Counted from the first letter of the stretch, positions 1-5,527 are shown. The stretch is DNA of 6,199 nt from an uncultured Spirochaetaceae bacterium (GCA_937875245.1 CALNCH010000307.1:1-6199), one strand, 5' to 3'. Numbers and translations are program-made. The notes: a model not told the origin generated them from the letters alone.

Positions 1-59
1 AAAACTGCTGTTCGTAAATCAACGGAAACATTCTTATCTCTTGTATCTGTATATTTCAT
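1..59 (-). CDS. thrC: N-terminal fragment of a probable threonine synthase (runs off the left edge)
   Basis: Reading leftward from an ATG at 59-57, an open frame of 19 codons gives MKYTDTRDKNVSVDLRTAV before the window ends. A GGAG lies at 66-63, only 3 nt before the ATG, which is short but usable. Many threonine synthases (PLP-dependent, O-phosphohomoserine to threonine) open with M-(K/R)-(Y/F)-x-(S/D)-T-R followed by a stretch ending in x-x-A-V/L, and this N-terminus fits that pattern. The catalytic lysine and all diagnostic motifs lie outside the window, so the call rests on the opening residues only. The gene lies 52 bp downstream of the lipoprotein gene on the same strand with no terminator visible between them, so co-transcription is possible. 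It could be another protein with a similar start. Confidence 0.45.
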   Translation of the reverse strand, partial: MKYTDTRDKNVSVDLRTAV

Positions 60-111
60 AATCTCCAACTATATCATTAAAATTTTTATCTTGCAATGTT
101 CTAATATATTT

Positions 112-1125
112 TTAAATACCAAAATAAATTAATTCCGCAATTTCTGGTCCAAGGTGTTTTGATCGATACGTATTAAGAACATCCCATTCACTCTTATCAA
201 TTACAGTAGAGGTAAGAGAATCACTTAAAAGCACCGTTCCAGTAACCATATCCAGAACTTTGAATGTAGTAGTCATAGTTACTTGAAATTGCCCGTTTTC
301 CAATTTTTCTATTGGTGTATCATATTTTACAGTACCAAAAACCAAATAATTAATTCTATTTGCAAAAAGAGTTTTTGCATTTCTGTACAGTAAATTTTCA
401 TTATTAGAATGAATTTCATTTACGAAATCTGAATTTCCTATGTTTGAAAATCCTGTTTTGTACATCGCCGTTAAAAGTGCAGAAGAAGATAAACTATTAT
501 TTGTAATAGGAGTTCCAGATTGAGTATAATCAAGTAAAGATATGGAAACACCACTACCTAATTTGTTTGTATATACTTCATAGGGAATTGACAAAAACTC
601 ATTTGAATTACCATTCTCAGTAGAAAAAATTATTTCAGAATTACAAGAAAGATTTGGTATAGGACTGTCGAATGTAACAATTCCTTTTCCATTTGATAAG
701 AGAGTTTCTGTGTTATAGATGAGGATTCCTGATTCTTTTTTTACTGGATACTTTACTAACACAGGGATGCCTACAGCTGGTACATTATTTTTATTGCTTA
801 TGGAGATTACGTAAGGTGCTTTAAATGCCCGTCCATTTCTGGTTGCTGTTGGTGATGAAACTTTTTTCAATAGGTAAGTGTTTTTTTCGTTTACAACAAT
901 TTCAGTTTCTGGTTCAGTAATTACTGATAAATTTGTAATTGAAAGAGATTTTCCTTCTGTTGAAGGTACTATAGGTTCACTTTCAGAAACTTCTTCATCT
1001 GTAACATTGATGGTAACTTCTGGAATAATTTCCTCTTGTGTTGGTTGCTCAATTTCTGTAGATAAGCAAGAAGAAAACATAATTATAGTAAAACATGCCA
1101 AAAATAAAAAAGGAATTTTTTTCAT
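112..1125 (-). CDS. Lipoprotein with Ig-like segment and CsgG/LpoB-like C-terminal region
   Basis: The 337-residue product begins with KK, a hydrophobic stretch (residues 4-17) and FSSC, with Cys20 as the likely lipidated residue. The lipobox is relaxed (F at -3), as is common in spirochaetes. Residues 24-60 are an acidic, Pro/Ser/Thr-rich tether. Residues about 104-185 look like a beta-sandwich of the bacterial Ig-like type (GIPVLVKYPV near 119-128, then a NGKGIVTF turn near 145-152). Residues about 190-337 resemble the CsgG/LpoB/FlgT-type fold: a LLDYT strand, a helix leading to a GFSNIG turn, then FGTVKYDT (263-270) and TTTFKVLDMVTGTVLLSDS (285-303), which matches the 'variable-D-x-x-T-G-x-V-L' signature of those families. 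It is probably anchored to the outer or inner membrane facing the periplasm. A GGAGAG at 1139-1134, 8 nt from the ATG, supports this start. The function is unknown, and the fold assignment is by eye. Confidence 0.85.
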   Translation of the reverse strand: MKKIPFLFLACFTIIMFSSCLSTEIEQPTQEEIIPEVTINVTDEEVSESEPIVPSTEGKSLSITNLSVITEPETEIVVNEKNTYLLKKVSSPTATRNGRAFKAPYVISISNKNNVPAVGIPVLVKYPVKKESGILIYNTETLLSNGKGIVTFDSPIPNLSCNSEIIFSTENGNSNEFLSIPYEVYTNKLGSGVSISLLDYTQSGTPITNNSLSSSALLTAMYKTGFSNIGNSDFVNEIHSNNENLLYRNAKTLFANRINYLVFGTVKYDTPIEKLENGQFQVTMTTTFKVLDMVTGTVLLSDSLTSTVIDKSEWDVLNTYRSKHLGPEIAELIYFGI

Positions 1126-1167
1126 TTTATAAACTCTCCAAGAAAGGCGAATACTTTATTTTTAGTA

Positions 1168-1196
1168 ATTATATTAGAGATAATTATTTGTTTCAA
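1168..1196 (-). promoter_or_regulatory. Sigma70-type promoter of the lipoprotein gene
   Basis: On the minus strand, TTGAAA (1196-1191) is followed by a 17-bp spacer and a perfect TATAAT (1173-1168). Transcription would start near 1161, giving a leader of about 35 nt that carries the GGAGAG ribosome site. This is one of the two best promoter matches in the window. Confidence 0.75.
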
Positions 1197-1201
1197 GGCT
1201 A

Positions 1202-1230
1202 TTGATATTATGAATTGCTTTAGTTAAGAT
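1202..1230 (+). promoter_or_regulatory. Sigma70-type promoter of alr, giving a (near-)leaderless mRNA
   Basis: TTGATA (1202-1207), a 17-bp spacer and TAAGAT (1225-1230) form a good housekeeping promoter. Initiation 6-8 nt after the -10 box falls at about 1236-1238, only 3-5 nt before the alr ATG at 1241. This agrees with the absence of any Shine-Dalgarno sequence before alr. The -35 box is separated by 5 bp from the -35 box of the divergent lipoprotein promoter. Confidence 0.65.
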
Positions 1231-1240
1231 AATAAACATC

Positions 1241-2392
1241 ATGAGAGCTACTTGTGTTAAAATACATTTGGATAATTTAAAAAGCAATATCCATCAAATC
1301 CAATCAATTCTTGAGAAGAATACGAAAATATGTGTACCCGTCAAAGCTAATGCATACGGTCATGGTATAATAGAAATCGCCAGAGCCTCTGTTTCATCTG
1401 GTGTCGATTATCTTGCTGTAGCTACAGTAAATGAAGGAAAACAGTTAAGAAAAGCTGGGATAAAATGTCCTATACTAATATTAAGCATTCCTTTTACAGA
1501 TGAACTTCCAGAGTTAGTTCGCCTAAATTTAATTCCCCTAGTGTATGAACCAGAATTTATAAATACCTTAGATTCTGTTGCAGGCAAATTACACAAAAAA
1601 ATAGATGTACATCTTAAAATTGACACTGGAATGGGAAGAATAGGGTGCAAACCAGAAGATTCTGTAGAAATAGCTAAACATATTTCGGTAAAGAAAAATT
1701 TAGCTTTAACAGGAGTTTGTACCCATCTCGCTGTTTCAGATTCTTTATCTAGTGAAGATATCGATTTTACAAAAAAACAAATTGCTTTATTTTTCTCTGC
1801 CACAGAAGAGATGAAAAAACAGGGAATTAATCCTGGAATTAGACATTGTTCTGCTTCTGGAGGTACTCTTTTGTATCCAGAGGCTCACTTTGATATGGTA
1901 AGACCAGGATTAATAATTTATGGTTATTTTCCATCCCCTGAATCAAAACAGATAATCAAGAAAAAATTTCCTTCTTTTGATTTACAACCTGTAATGGAGC
2001 TTGAATCAAAAATTACTGGTATAAAACCCATTACAAAGGGAACTTCTATTTCATATGGTAGAACCTGGATAGCGGAAAACGATACGTGGATAGCAACTAT
2101 TCCTATTGGATATGGTGATGGACTTTCTCGATCCTTATCTGGAAAACTCTCTGTAACGATAAAAGGGAAAAAATATCCAGTGGTGGGTCGTATATGCATG
2201 GACCAATGTATGATTGAAATAGGGGAAGATGGTAATCCTGAAAAACACCTTATTTCTCTTTTTGATGAAGTAACAATTTTTGGTCCAGGTGAAAACATGA
2301 ATACTGCTGTCACTTTAGCTGATACATTAGGCACTATACCTTACGAAATTACTACCTTAATAATGCCCCGGGTAACGAGAGTTTATATATAA
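1241..2392 (+). CDS. alr: Alanine racemase
   Basis: This PLP enzyme interconverts L- and D-alanine in the cytoplasm and supplies D-Ala for peptidoglycan. The 383 residues match the usual family length. The N-terminal TIM-barrel carries VKANAYGHG, with the PLP-binding Lys35 and Tyr39. DTGMGRIG (128-135) contains the conserved Arg133, RHCSASG lies at 201-207, and RPGLIIYG (221-228) carries the Arg expected near the PLP ring nitrogen. The C-terminal beta domain carries the catalytic Tyr272 in SYGRTW, IPIGYGDG (287-294), and the CMDQ motif (319-322). All key residues are present. The ATG at 1241 is chosen because MRATCVKIHLDNLKSNI aligns with the standard family start, even though no ribosome-binding site precedes it; the promoter position suggests a leaderless transcript. 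It is followed 18 bp later by the ferritin/VIT1 gene, probably in one operon. Confidence 0.97.
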   Translation: MRATCVKIHLDNLKSNIHQIQSILEKNTKICVPVKANAYGHGIIEIARASVSSGVDYLAVATVNEGKQLRKAGIKCPILILSIPFTDELPELVRLNLIPLVYEPEFINTLDSVAGKLHKKIDVHLKIDTGMGRIGCKPEDSVEIAKHISVKKNLALTGVCTHLAVSDSLSSEDIDFTKKQIALFFSATEEMKKQGINPGIRHCSASGGTLLYPEAHFDMVRPGLIIYGYFPSPESKQIIKKKFPSFDLQPVMELESKITGIKPITKGTSISYGRTWIAENDTWIATIPIGYGDGLSRSLSGKLSVTIKGKKYPVVGRICMDQCMIEIGEDGNPEKHLISLFDEVTIFGPGENMNTAVTLADTLGTIPYEITTLIMPRVTRVYI

Positions 2393-2396
2393 AATT

Positions 2397-2401
2397 GGAG
2401 G
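2397..2401 (+). promoter_or_regulatory. Strong ribosome-binding site for the ferritin/VIT1 gene
   Basis: GGAGG lies 9 nt before the ATG at 2411, in the 18-bp gap after the alr stop codon. It contrasts with the missing site in front of alr and fixes the start of the downstream gene. Confidence 0.85.
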
Positions 2402-2410
2402 ATATCTAAT

Positions 2411-3292
2411 ATGGAAAAAAAGTTGAGTAATACAACAAAAAAGAAACTTATTTTACTACAAACTAATGAAATAACAGAGTGTTACATATATTCAAATATT
2501 GCTAAAACAGTGAAAGATTCTGAAAATAAAGCAGTTTTGTTAAAAATAGCTGAAGAAGAAAAAAACCATTCAAAAGTTTGGTCCGAAATAACTGGAGTTA
2601 CAGTAAAACCAAAAAAAATAAAGATATTTTATTATACTTTTCTTGCTAAAATTTTAGGTTATACATTTGCACTCAAACTTATGGAAAATGGGGAAGACTC
2701 TGCCTCAGATTTTTATAAAGGTATAGTAGATGAAGTTCCCGAAGCAGAAAAAATTGCAGAAGATGGAAAACGCCATGAAAATGAATTGTTAAATATGTTA
2801 GATGAAGAAAGACTTCAATATGTTGGTTCCATGGTACTAGGATTAAGTGATGCGTTAGTAGAATTAACGGGTACATTGGCAGGTCTCACTTTTGCATTGC
2901 AAAATAATCGTTTAGTAGCCCTTTCTGGCTTAATAACCGGTATTTCTGCAACTTTATCAATGACGTCAAGCGAATACTTATCAGCTCGCTCAGATGGTCA
3001 TCCTAATCCATTAAAGTCATCTTTATATACAGGGGTTGTGTACTTATTTACTGTAATTTGTTTAGTTTTACCTTATTTATTATTACCAGCAAAAGCATTT
3101 GTACCAGCCTTAGCTATTTTAATTGCAATTGTGGTAATAATTATTTTAGGCTTTACTTATTATATTTCTGTTGCCAAAGATTTGCCTTTCGGAAAAAGAT
3201 TTTTTGAAATGGCAGGTATCAGTATTTCTGTGGCGGCAGTATCGTTTGGGATAGGTCTACTGGTAAAACACTTTCTTGGAATTGATATTTAG
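2411..3292 (+). CDS. Membrane-bound ferritin-like/VIT1 family protein (MbfA-like iron or manganese exporter)
   Basis: The 293-residue protein fuses a cytoplasmic ferritin-like (rubrerythrin/erythrin-vacuolar-iron-transport) domain (about 8-132) to a CCC1/VIT1 membrane domain (about 138-290). The diiron-type ligands visible in the first part are Glu20, Glu23, the E50-K-N-H53 motif, Glu92 and Glu95, and His122. The second E-x-x-H motif is broken because Gly119 stands where Glu is expected (EDGKRHE). The membrane domain has about five hydrophobic segments (near 138-160, 166-188, 206-226, 230-252 and 266-287), the family's SDALVELTG (146-154) and the conserved SMTSSEYLSA (183-192) metal-path motif. 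Characterised relatives (MbfA of alpha-proteobacteria) export Fe2+ or Mn2+ and protect against metal or peroxide stress. Here it follows alr in a likely operon and converges on the zinc-ribbon gene, sharing 4 bp with it. Substrate and direction of transport are inferred from the family. Confidence 0.92.
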   Translation: MEKKLSNTTKKKLILLQTNEITECYIYSNIAKTVKDSENKAVLLKIAEEEKNHSKVWSEITGVTVKPKKIKIFYYTFLAKILGYTFALKLMENGEDSASDFYKGIVDEVPEAEKIAEDGKRHENELLNMLDEERLQYVGSMVLGLSDALVELTGTLAGLTFALQNNRLVALSGLITGISATLSMTSSEYLSARSDGHPNPLKSSLYTGVVYLFTVICLVLPYLLLPAKAFVPALAILIAIVVIIILGFTYYISVAKDLPFGKRFFEMAGISISVAAVSFGIGLLVKHFLGIDI

Positions 3293-3675
3293 CGAAAATC
3301 TATAACGAGATACAAAATTATAGCTAATAAAACAATACTAAGAACATATATCCATGAAGGTAGGGAATCATCGCCCTGCCTTTTCTTTTTTTCTACGGGA
3401 GAAACACTGTTTTTATGTTTTTTTAGAGATTTGTTTTTCTCTTTTACCCCTTGTTTAATTTCTTTTTTTTCTGGTATTGGACCACTCATTGCATAACCAC
3501 AAGCAGGGCATCCGTTAGTGAACAAAGAATGTTCTCCTGTAAATCCACAAGCAGGGCATCTTACAGAAGCAAAAAATTTACCACATTTTGGACAAAATTT
3601 TGCTTCTTCTGGGACTTCAGTATCACAGTATTCACAAAAAAAACGAGCTTTTTTTGATTGGGTTTTTGCTTCCAT
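3289..3675 (-). CDS. Small double zinc-ribbon protein with a C-terminal membrane anchor
   Basis: The 128-residue product has eight cysteines in four C-x2-C knuckles: Cys14/17 with Cys28/31 (CEYC...CPKC) and Cys40/43 with Cys56/59 (CPAC...CPAC). These are two zinc ribbons in tandem. A Lys-rich linker (about 69-100) leads to a single hydrophobic segment (about 107-126) ending in DFR, so the ribbons probably face the cytoplasm on a tail-anchored helix. The first ribbon is of the 'zinc-ribbon domain' type (VPEEAKFCPKCG). No enzymatic motif is present; such proteins usually act in protein or nucleic acid contacts, but the function here is unknown. The ATG at 3675 has only a weak upstream site (GTTGG). 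The stop overlaps the last 4 bp of the convergent ferritin/VIT1 gene. The gene lies just after the tRNA-Leu terminator and has no convincing promoter of its own. Confidence 0.88.
   Translation of the reverse strand: MEAKTQSKKARFFCEYCDTEVPEEAKFCPKCGKFFASVRCPACGFTGEHSLFTNGCPACGYAMSGPIPEKKEIKQGVKEKNKSLKKHKNSVSPVEKKKRQGDDSLPSWIYVLSIVLLAIILYLVIDFR
3357..3394 (+). terminator. Intrinsic terminator of the alr-ferritin/VIT1 operon, inside the opposing gene
   Basis: AAGGTAGGG (3357-3365) pairs with CCCTGCCTT (3374-3382) over 9 bp with one G-U pair and an 8-nt loop. A T-rich tract follows (3381-3393, eleven T among thirteen). No T-run follows on the minus strand, so it acts only on plus-strand transcripts. 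It lies about 65 bp after the ferritin/VIT1 stop, within codons of the zinc-ribbon gene. Confidence 0.75.
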
Positions 3676-3700
3676 TTTATACCAACTTTTTATACATAAT

Positions 3701-3738
3701 AAAAAAAGCCATTATAAAGAGTTCTTTATAATGGCTTT
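3701..3738 (-). terminator. Intrinsic terminator after tRNA-Leu with a 16-bp perfect stem
   Basis: On the minus strand AAAGCCATTATAAAGA (3738-3723 side) is followed by AC and its exact inverse complement TCTTTATAATGGCTTT (3720-3705), then four more T, giving seven T in a row. The hairpin starts 1 nt after the discriminator base of tRNA-Leu. The plus strand has only a short T-run after the stem, so the terminator is directional. It probably ends both the tRNA transcript and read-through from the upstream pseudo-receiver gene. Confidence 0.85.
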
Positions 3739-3739
3739 A

Positions 3740-3823
3740 TCCCCGGAACAAGACTTGAACTTGCATACCCTTTCGAGCTCTAGTACCTGAAACTAGCGTG
3801 TCTACCAATTCCACCATCCGGGG
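3740..3823 (-). tRNA. tRNA-Leu (anticodon CAG)
   Basis: An 84-nt cloverleaf can be folded by eye. The acceptor stem CCCCGGA/TCCGGGG is 7 perfect pairs with discriminator A. The D arm is GTG..CAC with AATTGGTAGA in the loop. The anticodon stem CTAGT/ACTAG encloses TTCAGGT, so the anticodon is CAG (plus-strand 3787-3789), reading CUG. A long 15-nt variable arm (GCTC/GGGT stem) marks it as class II, and the T arm GCAAG-TTCAAGT-CTTGT closes with one G-T pair. The GGAATTGGTAGAC-type D region is typical of bacterial tRNA-Leu. The 3' CCA is not encoded (TAA follows), so it must be added by a nucleotidyltransferase. It has its own promoter and an abutting terminator. Confidence 0.96.
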
Positions 3824-3841
3824 GCATTCCATAACTCAGAA

Positions 3842-3870
3842 ACTATAACAAATCTGGTTCATTTAATCAA
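3842..3870 (-). promoter_or_regulatory. Sigma70-type promoter of tRNA-Leu
   Basis: On the minus strand TTGATT (3870-3865), a 17-bp spacer and TATAGT (3847-3842) precede the tRNA. Transcription should start near 3835, about 12 nt before the mature 5' end. The -35 box coincides with the Leu-Ile codons at the end of the pseudo-receiver gene. Confidence 0.7.
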
Positions 3871-4557
3871 GCAGAATTCAATTATACCGTCGTCAATACC
3901 CTGGACTTGTGCATTGGTAGAAGTAATTTTATCTTTTTCTTTTAAAGTACAATTCTCCAATTTTTGACCAAAACGAACAGCTCTTACAGCTTCTTCATCC
4001 CTAGGTTTAAAATATATAACCGGATAATCAAATCTAAGAACTTTACCCGTAATTAAAGCCTTGGTTCTTGGATGATTAAAACTAAAATCTATCAAAAAAT
4101 CATCTGTTACAATATTTTCGTCTTTATCGGTTACATCCTGTTCTTCATCAATAAAATCAGTACTTACCTTTGACTCATTTACCGAAATAGGATCGGTAAA
4201 TGAATGTAATAAATTCAATACTTTTTCTTCATCAGTCGTGTTATTAAAACTGGTAATTACCCCATGGACACCTAAAATACCTGCTTTTTCAATTTCTTTT
4301 TCTGATAAATTATTTGTAACTAATAAAATAACAGGATCTAATTTACAAGCTTCAGAATGAGTGTATTGTACTAATGTTTTCCAATGTCTTGGATAATCTT
4401 CAGCACTTAACACTATTACATGAGGTGATATTTCTTCAATATTGTCCAATGCTTTTAAAAGCCAGCGATAAATAATAGTATCAAATCCATTTTTTTTGAA
4501 AAATGCATCAAAAGAATTTATTGTACTATCATTCTCAGCAATTATTAAAGCTTTCAT
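3859..4557 (-). CDS. Pseudo-receiver protein with a C-terminal beta-rich (possibly PilZ-like) domain
   Basis: The 232-residue cytoplasmic protein has no signal peptide. Residues 1-120 follow the CheY-like receiver pattern: strand MKALIIAEND, strand HVIVLS (46-51), strand PVILLVT (75-81), then GILGVHGVITS (93-103). The phosphorylation apparatus is degenerate: the acidic pair is END (8-10), the position of the phospho-Asp after the third strand is Ser51/Ala52, and the conserved Lys of the 'TKP' motif is Ser103. It is therefore unlikely to be phosphorylated. Residues 121-155 are an acidic linker. Residues about 156-232 are beta-rich (ALITGKVLRF; FGQKLENCTL; AQVQGIDDGIIEFCLI) and resemble a PilZ barrel in strand order, but the RxxxR and D/N-x-S-x-x-G di-GMP-binding motifs are not convincing. 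It starts 2 bp after the stop of the upstream secreted-protein gene, with an AGGA 11 nt before the ATG, so the two are co-transcribed. The role is unknown. Confidence 0.82.
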   Translation of the reverse strand: MKALIIAENDSTINSFDAFFKKNGFDTIIYRWLLKALDNIEEISPHVIVLSAEDYPRHWKTLVQYTHSEACKLDPVILLVTNNLSEKEIEKAGILGVHGVITSFNNTTDEEKVLNLLHSFTDPISVNESKVSTDFIDEEQDVTDKDENIVTDDFLIDFSFNHPRTKALITGKVLRFDYPVIYFKPRDEEAVRAVRFGQKLENCTLKEKDKITSTNAQVQGIDDGIIEFCLIK

Positions 4558-4559
4558 AA

Positions 4560-5519
4560 TTATTCAGTTCCTAAATTATCTACTGTGTAATTATAGATTT
4601 GCCAAATACCATTGCGTTGTCTAACATAATAGGTAAAACGTTTCTTTTCATAATAATTATCATACTTAAACCATTCTATAACAGAGACATACCCATCAGT
4701 TTTTGTATAGGTCGTTTTTTCAATTTCAAAACGTTCTGGTATAGATGTAATGTCTGTATCTATTTTATCCTGCATTAAATCAGCTTTATAGCTAACAATC
4801 ATCTGATTTCTTTCTTTATCTGATAATACTCTATATTTTCGAGAACGAAGGGGATCTCGCAAAAGCATTTCTTCGACATCCATGTATAAAAAGTATTGAT
4901 CCCAGAGTGTTTTTTGTCGTGCTATAATTGTTTGCTCTATAACCTTATCTGGAGAAATAGCTTCCGGTTGTAAAATTGCTGTATCTAATGCGTTTACTGG
5001 AATAAATGTACTTGCCGTTATACTTGGTGAGGGACGTATTTCTAAACTTAAACGGTTAGATGTAAGTTTATTTATTTTTGACCGATATAGTTCAGGATAA
5101 AAAATTACTTCAAAGTAATAAACAGAAGGGGTATCGATTACTAAAAAATCTTTCAAATTTTCCACAAAGGCATATTCTTCACCAGCTTCCAAAGATATTT
5201 CTCTAAAAAAAACTGTTTGATTTGTAGTTCTTTTTTGTGTTAATTTTGACGTTGTTGCCAGTTTAGTATTTTTTACAGTAAAAGCATTAAAATCTATACT
5301 AAAGGCTCTATCATCCGCCAATTTGAATCGCAAAGTATCGTTACCTCGATTTGCAATGGTAATATGCACTAAAACCGGATTTTCCACTGCATCTCCGGCA
5401 TAATACATAGTTTTATCATAAAACTTGATAGATACTTCTGCTTTAGAGTAATCTTGTGCAATTACAGTCTGGGCAAAAAAAACAAAAAAAGCTATAATAT
5501 AAATCTGAAATCGTTTCAC
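4560..5519 (-). CDS. Secreted protein with Ig-like N-domain and NTF2-like C-domain, function unknown
   Basis: The 319-residue product has a signal peptide (KRF, hydrophobic core 6-16, likely cleavage after TVIA at Ala21) with no lipobox cysteine, so it is probably free in the periplasm. Residues about 25-163 look like a beta-sandwich: VLVHITIANRGNDTLRFKL (49-67) matches the strand-turn-strand of Ig-like or proteinase-inhibitor (BsuPI-type) domains. Residues about 195-319 begin with two helices (IARQKTLWDQYFLYMDVEEMLL) and end with strands VSVIEWFKY, KRFTYYVRQ and GIWQIYNYTV, a pattern typical of NTF2/SnoaL-like folds. The start is GTG at 5519, chosen because GGAG lies 8 nt upstream (5531-5528) and the signal peptide begins there. 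It shares an operon with the pseudo-receiver gene (2-bp gap) and is divergent from mfd with only 38 bp between start codons. I do not recognise a named family. Confidence 0.85.
   Translation of the reverse strand: MKRFQIYIIAFFVFFAQTVIAQDYSKAEVSIKFYDKTMYYAGDAVENPVLVHITIANRGNDTLRFKLADDRAFSIDFNAFTVKNTKLATTSKLTQKRTTNQTVFFREISLEAGEEYAFVENLKDFLVIDTPSVYYFEVIFYPELYRSKINKLTSNRLSLEIRPSPSITASTFIPVNALDTAILQPEAISPDKVIEQTIIARQKTLWDQYFLYMDVEEMLLRDPLRSRKYRVLSDKERNQMIVSYKADLMQDKIDTDITSIPERFEIEKTTYTKTDGYVSVIEWFKYDNYYEKKRFTYYVRQRNGIWQIYNYTVDNLGTE
5470..5498 (+). promoter_or_regulatory. Candidate mfd promoter inside the divergent signal-peptide coding region
   Basis: TGGGCA (5470-5475, four of six consensus bases), a 17-bp spacer and a perfect TATAAT (5493-5498) read toward mfd. 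The start would be near 5505, leaving a leader of about 53 nt. It overlaps codons of the secreted protein's signal peptide on the other strand. Confidence 0.45.
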
Positions 5520-5527
5520 TATCGGTT

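Noticed and set aside
60..111. Possible terminator between the lipoprotein gene and the thrC-like fragment
   Set aside because: The stretch is AT-rich with short T-runs but has no stem of useful length.
878..1132. 84-codon plus-strand open frame opposite the lipoprotein N-terminus
   Set aside because: It is the antisense of a well-supported lipoprotein gene, has no ribosome site and no domain-like pattern, and would be a shadow frame.
1408..1803. 131-codon minus-strand open frame inside alr (and a similar one at 1924-2334)
   Set aside because: Both are fully antisense to alanine racemase with its conserved motifs, and nothing supports expression.
2679..2876. 65-codon minus-strand open frame inside the ferritin/VIT1 gene
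   Set aside because: It is His/Leu-rich antisense of charged helical codons and is a shadow of the real gene.
3705..3738. 34-bp near-perfect palindrome considered as an attachment site or mobile-element end next to a tRNA
   Set aside because: The position directly after the tRNA and the following T-run explain it as a terminator. There is no integrase gene, no direct repeat of the tRNA 3' end and no element boundary in the window.
3518..3790. 90-codon plus-strand open frame across the zinc-ribbon start, terminator and tRNA
   Set aside because: It runs antisense through a zinc-ribbon gene, a terminator stem and a cloverleaf tRNA, all better supported; the same applies to the frame at 3451-3657.
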